From NCBI GenBank assembly GCA_947594095.1, contig CANQEA010000045.1, positions 1 to 11,046 on the forward strand: a DNA stretch of 11,046 bases. Reading direction: 5' to 3'. Made by a program: the position numbers and the translations under genes. This DNA is from an uncultured Clostridia bacterium (GTDB lineage Bacteria; Bacillota_A; Clostridia; TANB77; CAG-508). The notes beneath the pieces are model-generated. The model was not told where the DNA came from, ran no database searches, and saw only the letters and a list, made by a program, of their open reading frames with translations. Positions 1 to 5,395 of the stretch are shown here, piece after piece. Position 1 is the first letter of the stretch, and each line of letters begins with the position of its first letter.

Positions 1-1533
1 GAAGACGTAAATATTAGGTTTGGAAAAGGAAACTGTTATGGAATTATTGGTGCAAATGGTGCTGGTAAATCAACATTTCTAAAAGTGCTATCTGGAGAAA
101 TTGAGCCTAGCAAGGGAGATGTAAGTATAGATAAAGGCGAAAGGCTTTCAATTTTAAAACAAGACCACTTTGCATATGAAGACTTTACTGTAATAGACAC
201 AGTAATTATGGGGAATAAAGAATTATATGACATTATGAAAGAAAAAGATGCAATATATAGTAAACTTGATTTTTCAGAAGAAGATGGAATGAAAGCAGCA
301 AAATTAGAAGAAAGGTTCAGCGAATTAGACGGTTGGAATGCGGAATCTGATGCAGCAATGCTTTTAAATGATTTGGGAATTGTGCCAGAAAACCATTATA
401 AATTAATGAAAGAATTAGAAGCAAGAGAAAAGGTAAAGATTCTTTTAGCACAAGCACTATTTGGAAATCCTGATGTTTTATTATTAGACGAGCCAACAAA
501 CGACTTAGATGTAAAAAGTATTGACTGGTTGCAAGACTTTTTAATTGATTTTGAAAACACAGTTATAGTAGTATCACATGACAGATATTTCTTAAATAAA
601 GTATGTACACACATTGCAGATGTAGATTTCGGAAAAATAAAAGTATATCCGGGAAATTATGATTTCTGGTATGAATCAAGCCAGTTAGCTCTAAAACAGG
701 CAAGGGAACAGAACAAAAAGAAAGAAGAAAAAATCAAAGAATTACAAGAATTTATTGCAAGATTTAGTGCAAATGCTTCTAAGTCTAAGCAAGCAACATC
801 AAGAAAGAAAACATTGGAAAAAATAGAATTAGACGAAATCAAACCATCAAACAGAAAATATCCATATGTAGATTTTAAACCAGATAGAGAACCAGGAAAA
901 GAAATTTTACAAGTAAGAAATATATCTAAAACAGTAGATGGAGTAAAGTTATTAAACAATGTATCTTTTGATGTAAAAGAAGGAAATAAAATTGCATTTT
1001 TAGCAGATAATGAGTTAGCTAAAACTGTTCTATTTCAAATAATAGAAGGAGAAATTGAACCAGATGAGGGAACTCTTACTTGGGGAACAACAATAACTAA
1101 GAGTTATTTTCCAAAAGATAATAATTATTTATTTGAAACCGACGAAAATGTTACAGAATGGCTAAGAAAATATTCAAAAGATCCAGATGAAACATATGTA
1201 AGAAGCTTTTTAGGTAGAATGTTATTCTCTGGAGATGAAGCATTAAAAAAAGCAAATGTATTATCTGGTGGAGAAAAGGTAAGATGTGTATTGTCTAAAA
1301 TGATGTTATCTGGTGCAAATTTCTTGATTTTTGATGAACCAACAAACCATTTAGACATGGAAAGTATTACTTCTGTTAATGAAGGCATGAAAAAGTTTAT
1401 AGGTAATATTTTATTTACTTCACATGACCACGAATTAACACAAACAGTAGCAAACAGAATTATAGATATTAAAGAAAATGGAGAAATTGTGGATAGAGAA
1501 GTAACATATAATGAGTATTTAGGAATTGAATAA
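1..1533 (+). CDS. ABC-F family ATP-binding protein, YkpA/YbiT-like, 5' end outside the window
   Basis: The frame is open from base 1, so the gene starts upstream; 510 codons are visible and roughly 20-25 N-terminal residues are probably missing. Two ATP-binding domains lie in tandem with no membrane segment, which marks a soluble ABC-F protein that acts on the ribosome rather than a transporter. Domain 1 has Walker A GANGAGKS (49-72) and Walker B with DEPTNDLD (from about 475). Its signature is LEARE (415-429) in place of LSGGE. A charged, lysine-rich linker (about 645-860) follows, in the place of the tRNA-contacting arm of the family. Domain 2 has Walker A reduced to ADNELAKT (1003-1026), a normal LSGGE (1261-1275) and DEPTNHLD. 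These degenerate motifs match, from memory, the Bacillota YkpA-like subgroup, so I read them as subgroup traits and not as decay. The exact ribosomal role of this subgroup is not certain. A bidirectional terminator follows. Confidence 0.93.
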   Translation, partial: EDVNIRFGKGNCYGIIGANGAGKSTFLKVLSGEIEPSKGDVSIDKGERLSILKQDHFAYEDFTVIDTVIMGNKELYDIMKEKDAIYSKLDFSEEDGMKAAKLEERFSELDGWNAESDAAMLLNDLGIVPENHYKLMKELEAREKVKILLAQALFGNPDVLLLDEPTNDLDVKSIDWLQDFLIDFENTVIVVSHDRYFLNKVCTHIADVDFGKIKVYPGNYDFWYESSQLALKQAREQNKKKEEKIKELQEFIARFSANASKSKQATSRKKTLEKIELDEIKPSNRKYPYVDFKPDREPGKEILQVRNISKTVDGVKLLNNVSFDVKEGNKIAFLADNELAKTVLFQIIEGEIEPDEGTLTWGTTITKSYFPKDNNYLFETDENVTEWLRKYSKDPDETYVRSFLGRMLFSGDEALKKANVLSGGEKVRCVLSKMMLSGANFLIFDEPTNHLDMESITSVNEGMKKFIGNILFTSHDHELTQTVANRIIDIKENGEIVDREVTYNEYLGIE

Positions 1534-1584
1534 TAAATAACGAAAAAATAATATATATACTTCATCTTTAAGTAGAGATATATT

Positions 1585-1639
1585 AAAAAAACGAATTAAA
1601 TTGTTTCAAGTTATTGAAGCAATTTAATTCGTTTTATTT
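1585..1639. terminator. Bidirectional Rho-independent terminator between convergent genes
   Basis: Bases 1588-1603 pair perfectly with 1620-1635, and 1604-1609 with 1614-1619 (one T-G wobble), closing on the tetraloop GTTA at 1610-1613. This gives a continuous stem of 22 pairs. A run of A at 1585-1590 becomes the U-tract for minus-strand transcripts, and the T-rich stretch at 1632-1639 serves plus-strand transcripts. It lies between the ABC-F gene and the convergent small XRE gene. The TAA of that XRE gene (1634-1636 on the plus strand) is partly inside the stem. Confidence 0.85.
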
Positions 1640-1822
1640 CTTTATGAATTTTACAATTTCATCATCAGGTATATCCAATGATTTAACAATCTTTTTAAAA
1701 GTAGAAATTCTAGTATTTTCTTCATGATGCTCTATCCTTTGCATTTGCCTCCAACTAAGACCCACTTCTTCCGCAAGTTCTTCTTGTGATAATTTATTTA
1801 ATAATCTATATTTTTTAATCAT
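1634..1822 (-). CDS. Small XRE/Cro-type helix-turn-helix DNA-binding protein, 62 aa
   Basis: The 62-residue product is almost entirely one HTH_3-type (Cro/C1) domain. Residues 11-32 (LSQEELAEEVGLSWRQMQRI and the next two) form the helix-turn-helix, with the family's Q-E-E-L-A core and the R-I-E end of the recognition helix. There is no effector or dimerisation domain beyond the short C-terminal helix, as in phage Cro-like or toxin-antitoxin-linked regulators. The ATG at 1820-1822 is preceded on the minus strand by GAAGGGG, about 12 bases away, which is a rather long spacing. An in-frame stop just upstream excludes a longer start. No partner gene is adjacent in the same operon. A perfect 6-base inverted repeat next to its predicted promoter suggests autoregulation; that is an inference. 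The target genes are unknown. Confidence 0.8.
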   Translation of the reverse strand: MIKKYRLLNKLSQEELAEEVGLSWRQMQRIEHHEENTRISTFKKIVKSLDIPDDEIVKFIKK

Positions 1823-1885
1823 TTATAAAATCAACCCCTTCTAAGTGGTTAAAGATTTAATTAACCTATAGAGTAATTTTAAATA

Positions 1886-1914
1886 ATTATACAATATACA
1901 TATTAAAAAATGAA
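1886..1914 (-). promoter_or_regulatory. Predicted sigma-A promoter of the 62-aa XRE gene
   Basis: On the minus strand a perfect TATAAT (plus 1886-1891) lies 17 bases downstream of TTCATT (plus 1909-1914), a weak match to TTGACA. A start near 1879 would give a leader of about 57 bases. The good -10 and poor -35 fit a regulated promoter. Confidence 0.5.
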
Positions 1915-1929
1915 CGACATTTTTGTCGT
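1914..1929. promoter_or_regulatory. Candidate operator: perfect inverted repeat ACGACA-TTTT-TGTCGT
   Basis: Two perfect 6-base arms are separated by TTTT, a size usual for a dimeric HTH regulator site. It touches the outer edge of the predicted -35 box of the 62-aa XRE gene. The GC-containing arms stand out in an AT-rich spacer. Which protein binds it is unknown; the adjacent XRE protein is the simplest candidate. Confidence 0.35.
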
Positions 1930-1984
1930 ACTACTAGCAATGTCAACACATTATCAAATTCACTTTATTTGTTTGGCAAATAAT

Positions 1985-2033
1985 AAAAAAGTAAAAGGAA
2001 CTTACGTTTTTAATTTAAAACGTTCGTCCCTTT
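1985..2033 (-). terminator. Rho-independent terminator of the 113-aa XRE gene
   Basis: The arms are 1994-2010 and 2017-2033. ACGTTTT (2004-2010) pairs with AAAACGT (2017-2023) around a 6-base loop, and an outer AAAGG/CCTTT helix is separated from it by small internal mismatches. On the minus strand the stem is followed by CTTTTTTATT, a good U-tract. It begins 28 bases after the stop of the minus-strand gene at 2061. Confidence 0.7.
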
Positions 2034-2060
2034 AGGAAAAGTAAAAATATAATTTTAGAA

Positions 2061-2402
2061 TTACTGTCTTTCTAATAATAATTCAACAACTGCTGTTAAA
2101 AATGCTATATTTTTTTTATCTAACTTACTAATTTTAGAAGAAAGATCAATTTGTTCTTGCACATCCTCATTTTGTATAAAATCTGAAAATAATATATTTG
2201 GTTGAATTCCAAGTAAATTCATACATTTAATTATAGTTTGCGTTTTAATTCCACTATATCCATTTTCAATTCTTGAAATATATTTTAAAGAAATTCCTAA
2301 TTTTTCAGATAAAGCATCTTGAGTTAAATGATTTTTTATACGAAACTCCTTTAATATTTTACCAAACGTTTTATCAATATCTGATTTTGAAATTGAATCC
2401 AT
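2061..2402 (-). CDS. XRE-family helix-turn-helix transcriptional regulator, 113 aa
   Basis: An HTH_3 domain covers about residues 15-70; the helix-turn-helix proper is at 26-47 (LTQDALSEKLGISLKYISRI, then ENG). The C-terminal 40 residues are helical, with leucines near the end (FLTAVVELLLERQ), and may serve for dimerisation. I chose ATG at 2400-2402 because a perfect GGAGG (plus 2411-2415) sits 8 bases upstream. A longer frame from TTG at 2417 would start inside that ribosome binding site. The gene diverges from the 104-aa gene at 2637, and its promoter overlaps one arm of an inverted repeat shared with that gene's promoter, so it probably controls itself and its neighbour (inference). Small regulators of this kind are common in Clostridia chromosomes and integrated elements. 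No integrase or phage gene is visible here. Confidence 0.88.
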   Translation of the reverse strand: MDSISKSDIDKTFGKILKEFRIKNHLTQDALSEKLGISLKYISRIENGYSGIKTQTIIKCMNLLGIQPNILFSDFIQNEDVQEQIDLSSKISKLDKKNIAFLTAVVELLLERQ

Positions 2403-2435
2403 TATCAAAACCTCCAAAAATTAACTTGTAATATA

Positions 2436-2444
2436 AGTATATCA
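2436..2444 (-). promoter_or_regulatory. Predicted extended -10 promoter of the 113-aa XRE gene
   Basis: The minus strand reads TGATATACT, an extended -10 (TGn plus TATACT, the hexamer at plus 2436-2441). At 17 bases there is only TTTTAG as a -35, so it would depend on the extended -10. A start near 2429 gives a short leader that holds the GGAGG site. Bases 2442-2444 also belong to the left arm of the shared inverted repeat. Confidence 0.5.
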
Positions 2445-2525
2445 AGCATTTTAGCATTCTAAAACATATTAACAGTAAGATTATTTTTATGAAAAAAATG
2501 ACGTAAAATGTAAAAAAATGCTTGA
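2442..2525. promoter_or_regulatory. Divergent operator region: 11-base inverted repeat spanning two promoters
   Basis: TCAAGCATTTT (2442-2452) is exactly repeated in inverted form as AAAATGCTTGA (2515-2525), 62 bases apart. The left arm abuts the minus-strand -10 and the right arm overlaps the plus-strand -35 TTGAAA (2522-2527). Other repeated units lie here: a palindrome TTTTAG-CATT-CTAAAA (2449-2464) and a direct repeat ATTCTAAAACA at 2456-2466 and 2546-2556. The layout suits a repressor that binds both arms. The repeats are seen directly; the regulator is inferred. Confidence 0.45.
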
Positions 2526-2550
2526 AAGTGTAAATAAAACATGATATTCT
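2522..2550 (+). promoter_or_regulatory. Predicted sigma-A promoter of the 104-aa gene
   Basis: TTGAAA (2522-2527) is followed by exactly 17 bases and TATTCT (2545-2550). A start near 2557 would leave a leader of about 80 bases before the ATG at 2637. The -35 overlaps the right arm of the shared inverted repeat, and the -10 overlaps the second copy of ATTCTAAAACA. Confidence 0.55.
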
Positions 2551-2636
2551 AAAACAAAAAAGTATGTATCACAATTAGTTATACCCAAGAACTTTTAAAA
2601 AAATACTAAATATAAAAAGAAAAGGAATTTTTAAAA

Positions 2637-2951
2637 ATGATAAAAAATGAAGAATATAAGAAAATATTAAAAATGATGGAAGCATGTGTTAGCCATGGAG
2701 ATTATTATTCAGTGAAAGAATTATCTAATTTAGAGTTAGAAGTAATGAATTTAAAAGAAAAAAACACAAAAAGAGAAGTGAAAAAATACACTAAGAAATT
2801 AAATCTAAAAGGGAAGATAGATAAAGAAAACCTAATGGAACTTTCTAATTTGTATTCAACATATATTCTAGAAAAAATAGAAAATGCTAAAAGTTTATCA
2901 GAGTTACAATCTGAAATAATTTCTTTTGAAGAATTTTTAAAATATATTTAA
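2637..2951 (+). CDS. Uncharacterised lysine/glutamate-rich protein, 104 aa
   Basis: I do not recognise this protein. It is 104 residues long, with very many Lys and Glu, no Trp, no cysteine pair, no signal peptide and no membrane segment; the sequence suggests mostly alpha-helix, so a small cytoplasmic helical protein is likely. An AAGGAA site lies about 9 bases before the ATG. A good promoter (2522-2550) is upstream and a strong hairpin starts at its stop codon, so it appears to be a single-gene transcript. It diverges from the 113-aa XRE gene and shares operator repeats with it, which suggests control by that protein. A role as antitoxin, toxin or phage-derived accessory is possible but nothing in the sequence shows it. 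Its codon use looks like that of its neighbours. It could be a lineage-restricted gene. Confidence 0.72.
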   Translation: MIKNEEYKKILKMMEACVSHGDYYSVKELSNLELEVMNLKEKNTKREVKKYTKKLNLKGKIDKENLMELSNLYSTYILEKIENAKSLSELQSEIISFEEFLKYI

Positions 2952-2990
2952 AAACACTCATAAAAGTCATTTGATTTTTGCGAGTGTTTT
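2951..2990 (+). terminator. Rho-independent terminator after the 104-aa gene
   Basis: AAAACACTC (2951-2959) pairs perfectly with GAGTGTTTT (2982-2990). After one A-C mismatch an inner helix continues (2961-2968 with 2973-2980, two G-U pairs) to the tetraloop ATTT. The stem starts at the last base of the stop codon. The T-run on the plus strand lies mostly within the stem; on the minus strand the stem is also followed by T-rich sequence. Confidence 0.7.
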
Positions 2991-3020
2991 GTAAATTAAT
3001 ATAAAATCTTCAAAAAACCC

Positions 3021-3050
3021 CTATCATTTTTTTTATATTTATGATAGAAT
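3021..3050 (+). promoter_or_regulatory. Weak candidate promoter and inverted repeat upstream of pyrH
   Basis: TGATAGAAT (3042-3050) reads as an extended -10 (TGn plus TAGAAT), with no good -35 at 17 bases (TATCAT). The same bases form an inverted repeat, CTATCAT (3021-3027) with ATGATAG (3041-3047), around a T-rich loop. This is the only plausible promoter seen between the 2951-2990 terminator and pyrH, so the housekeeping cluster probably starts here. Confidence 0.35.
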
Positions 3051-3083
3051 TGACACAAGTAATAAAAGATGGGAGTGAAAAAT

Positions 3084-3791
3084 TTGTCAGAGTTAAAGTA
3101 TAAAAGAGTCTTACTAAAGTTAAGTGGAGAAGTTTTAGCAGGAGAAAACAAGACAGGAGTAGATGTAGAAACAGTCGGAAAAATATGTGACAAAATAAAA
3201 ACAATTGTAGACCTTGGTGTACAAGTAGCAATTGTAGTAGGAGGTGGAAACTTTTGGAGAGGTAGAAATGGACATCAAATGGAAAGAACAACAGCAGACT
3301 ATATGGGAATGCTTGCAACAGCAATGAATGGATTAGCACTTCAAGATGCGTTAGAAGCAAGAGGAGTATATTCAAGAGTGCAAACAGCAATTGAAATGAG
3401 AGAAATTGCGGAGCCTTTTATTCAAAGAAAAGCGGAAAAACATTTAAATAGGGGTAGAGTAGTAATATTTGCATGTGGTACAGGACACCCATATTTTACA
3501 ACAGATACAGCAGCAGTATTAAGAGCCACAGAAATTAAAGCAGAAATAATATTACTTGGAAAATCAATTGATGCTGTATATTCAGCAGACCCTAAATTAG
3601 ATCCAAATGCAAAAAAATATGAAGAAATTTCATATATGGAAGTCCTTGAAAAGGATTTAAAAGTAATGGATTCTACTGCAACAGCTCTTTGTAGAGATAA
3701 TCACATGCCATTATTGGTTTTTGGAATATCAGACCCAGAAAATATTGTAAGAGCTGTTAAGGGTGAGAAAATAGGAACAATTGTAAAATAA
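3084..3791 (+). CDS. pyrH: UMP kinase (uridylate kinase), TTG start
   Basis: It phosphorylates UMP to UDP with ATP in the cytoplasm, the step leading to UTP and CTP. The bacterial enzyme is a hexamer of the amino-acid-kinase fold, usually controlled by GTP and UTP. From TTG at 3084 it has 235 residues, the usual family length. KLSGE (12-16), the glycine-rich GGGNFWRGR (55-63), TADYMG (about 70-75) and [10 protein letters not shown] (about 132-141) form the nucleotide-binding and catalytic core. I prefer TTG 3084 because GGGAG (3071-3075) lies 8 bases upstream and the product then begins M-S-E-L-K-Y-K-R, as relatives do. ATG 3069 would have no ribosome binding site and would overlap that motif. 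The His in GTGHP is often Asn or Ser in relatives, which is a mild difference. It is first in the pyrH-frr cluster. Confidence 0.95.
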   Translation: MSELKYKRVLLKLSGEVLAGENKTGVDVETVGKICDKIKTIVDLGVQVAIVVGGGNFWRGRNGHQMERTTADYMGMLATAMNGLALQDALEARGVYSRVQTAIEMREIAEPFIQRKAEKHLNRGRVVIFACGTGHPYFTTDTAAVLRATEIKAEIILLGKSIDAVYSADPKLDPNAKKYEEISYMEVLEKDLKVMDSTATALCRDNHMPLLVFGISDPENIVRAVKGEKIGTIVK

Positions 3792-3808
3792 CGCCACAAA
3801 ATAATTAT

Positions 3809-3837
3809 TTTGACTGAGTCAAATAAATATATTTTTT
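3809..3837 (+). other. Short hairpin with T-run between pyrH and frr
   Basis: TTTGAC (3809-3814) and GTCAAA (3818-3823) form a 6-pair stem with loop TGA, followed by an AT-rich stretch ending in six Ts (3832-3837). It may act as a weak attenuator or as an RNA end within the operon. The stem is short and the T-run is 8 bases away from it, so full termination is unlikely. Confidence 0.3.
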
Positions 3838-3854
3838 AGAAAGAAGGATTAATT

Positions 3855-4403
3855 ATGGATTATACAAATATTAAAGAAAAAATGGATAAAACAATAGAAA
3901 ATTTTTCTGCAAGATTAGCAGAAGTAAGAGCAGGTAGAGCAAATCCTGCAATTTTAAATAAAGTAAAAATAGATTATTATGGAACACCAACACCAATCAA
4001 TCAAGTAGCAGGAGTATCAGTTCCAGAAGCAAGATTAATTGTTATTCAACCATGGGATGCTAGCATTTTAAAAGAAATTGAAAAAGCAATTTTAGCAGCA
4101 GATATAGGAATAAACCCAAATAATGATGGAAAAGTAATTAGACTAGCTTTCCCTGAATTAAATGAAGAGAGAAGAAAAGAAATAGTAAAAGATATTAAGA
4201 AAATGGCAGAAGAAGCAAAAGTAGCGATAAGAAGTGTTAGAAGAGATGGAATAGATGAAGCAAAAGCTAAACAAAAAGATGGAGAAATTACTGAAGACGA
4301 ATTAAAACAAGCAGAAAATGAAATCCAAAAGATTACAGATAAAAATATTGAAGAAATAGATTCAATTTTGGCAAACAAAGAAAAAGAAGTAATGTCTGTA
4401 TAA
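3855..4403 (+). CDS. frr: Ribosome recycling factor
   Basis: Together with EF-G it splits the post-termination ribosome into subunits in the cytoplasm. The 182-residue length is close to the family standard of about 185. Family features are all present: RAGRANP (25-31) at the first hinge, the beta domain at about 31-104 with NDGKVIRL (90-97), PxLxEERRKE (100-109), AKVAIRSVRRD (121-131) with the arginines that contact the 50S subunit, and KDGEITEDEL (141-150) in the C-terminal helix of the three-helix bundle. The start ATG follows GAAGGA by 6 bases. It lies 63 bases after pyrH and 46 before the prenyl synthase gene on the same strand, so co-transcription is likely. Confidence 0.97.
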   Translation: MDYTNIKEKMDKTIENFSARLAEVRAGRANPAILNKVKIDYYGTPTPINQVAGVSVPEARLIVIQPWDASILKEIEKAILAADIGINPNNDGKVIRLAFPELNEERRKEIVKDIKKMAEEAKVAIRSVRRDGIDEAKAKQKDGEITEDELKQAENEIQKITDKNIEEIDSILANKEKEVMSV

Positions 4404-4449
4404 TGCATTGTAAAAACGCATCATACCGAAGGCATAGGGGGATGATCTA

Positions 4450-5337
4450 ATGGATTTTAAAGAAGAATTAAAAAAATACCAGATACAAGTAAATAGCGAA
4501 TTACAAAAATATGTAGAAAATAAAAAATGTTTAGAAGAAGTATTAAATCAGTCTAAAGAATATAGTTTAATGGCAGGAGGCAAAAGATTAAGACCAATCC
4601 TAGTTTTAGCAACATACTCTTTGTTTAAAGAAGATGTAAATATCTGTATGCCATATGCTGTAGCAATAGAAATGGTACATAATTTTTCTTTAATTCATGA
4701 TGATCTACCAGGAATAGATAATGATGACTTAAGACATGGAAAACTTACAAACCATAAAAAATTTAATGAAGCAACTGCTATACTTGCAGGAGATTCACTA
4801 TTAAACCAAAGTTATATGGTTATAGCAAATGATTTAAAAAATTCAACAGCAGAAAGTTTAGAAAGAAAGATAAAAGTATTTAATGAATTTTCTTTTGCAG
4901 TAGATAGAATGATAGCAGGCGAATATGTTGATACAGAATATGAAGGGAAACAAATAACTAAAGAAGACTTAGAATATATACATAGAAATAAAACAGGGGC
5001 ACTATTAAAATTATGTGTTAGAATGGGAGCAATTTTAGCAAATGCCTCAGAAGAAGATATCAACAATTTATCTGTTTATGCGGATAATATAGGTCTTGCA
5101 TTCCAAATAAAAGATGATATATTATCAGAAGAAGGGGACGAAAAAACACTTGGAAAGCCTGTTGGAAATGATAAGTATCTTGGAAAATGCACTTATGTTT
5201 CACAATATGGGTTAGAAGGTGCAAAAGAAATATTAGAAAAAATAACAAAAGACGCAATTGATAGATTATCAAAGTATGGAGAAAAAGCAGAATTCTTAAA
5301 AGAATTAGCTCTTTATATTAAGACTCGAAATAAATGA
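4450..5337 (+). CDS. ispA: Farnesyl diphosphate synthase-type polyprenyl synthetase
   Basis: It condenses isopentenyl diphosphate with allylic diphosphates (DMAPP, GPP), normally giving farnesyl diphosphate. The 295 residues match bacterial IspA. GGKRLRP (43-49) binds substrate phosphate. The first aspartate-rich motif, DDLPGIDNDD (84-93), carries the two-residue insertion of bacterial type II enzymes. Phe79, five residues before it, is an aromatic chain-length stop, consistent with a C15 product. The second motif reads DDILSEEGD (222-230): its third Asp is Ser226 where relatives usually have Asp. GKPVGND and KCTYV near 235-250 are normal. AGGGGG (4436-4441) lies 8 bases before the ATG, and ATCAT (4420-4424) could pair with ATGAT (4442-4446) and partly hide that site. 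Placement just before uppS suggests it supplies the UppS primer. A geranylgeranyl or longer product cannot be excluded. Confidence 0.92.
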   Translation: MDFKEELKKYQIQVNSELQKYVENKKCLEEVLNQSKEYSLMAGGKRLRPILVLATYSLFKEDVNICMPYAVAIEMVHNFSLIHDDLPGIDNDDLRHGKLTNHKKFNEATAILAGDSLLNQSYMVIANDLKNSTAESLERKIKVFNEFSFAVDRMIAGEYVDTEYEGKQITKEDLEYIHRNKTGALLKLCVRMGAILANASEEDINNLSVYADNIGLAFQIKDDILSEEGDEKTLGKPVGNDKYLGKCTYVSQYGLEGAKEILEKITKDAIDRLSKYGEKAEFLKELALYIKTRNK

Positions 5338-5377
5338 TGTTTTTTGGGACGGGGTCAAAAAAAGCAAAAAAACATCA
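5335..5377 (+). other. Intra-operon hairpin with G-rich loop between ispA and uppS
   Basis: TGATGTTTTTT (5335-5345) pairs perfectly with AAAAAACATCA (5367-5377) in an 11-pair stem; the ispA stop codon is its first three bases. The loop holds GGGACGGGGTC, the most G-rich stretch in this AT-rich window. The T-run (5340-5345) could instead pair with A-run 5357-5363 around a short GAC/GTC helix, so two forms exclude each other. It may be a processing or stability element, or a copy of a dispersed repeat. Confidence 0.45.
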
Positions 5378-5395
5378 AGAGAAAGGACAAATAAC

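Noticed and set aside
1994..2033. CGTTCGTCCCTTT resembles the terminator side of T-box leaders
   Set aside because: No antiterminator motif, no specifier stem and no plus-strand biosynthetic gene follow; the hairpin works well as a minus-strand terminator.
1910..2035. A 41-codon plus-strand ORF starting MNDIFVVLLAM between the two XRE genes
   Set aside because: No ribosome binding site precedes the ATG, it crosses the operator palindrome and the minus-strand terminator, and the composition looks like chance.
2415..2417. TTG at 2417 as start of the second XRE gene (118 aa)
   Set aside because: That start would lie inside the GGAGG site that serves ATG 2402 and has no ribosome binding site of its own.
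3010..3390. Minus-strand leucine-rich ORF opposite pyrH, and similar antisense frames opposite frr, ispA, rseP and glgP
   Set aside because: They are low-complexity shadows of well-supported genes on the other strand, lacking ribosome binding sites and family features.
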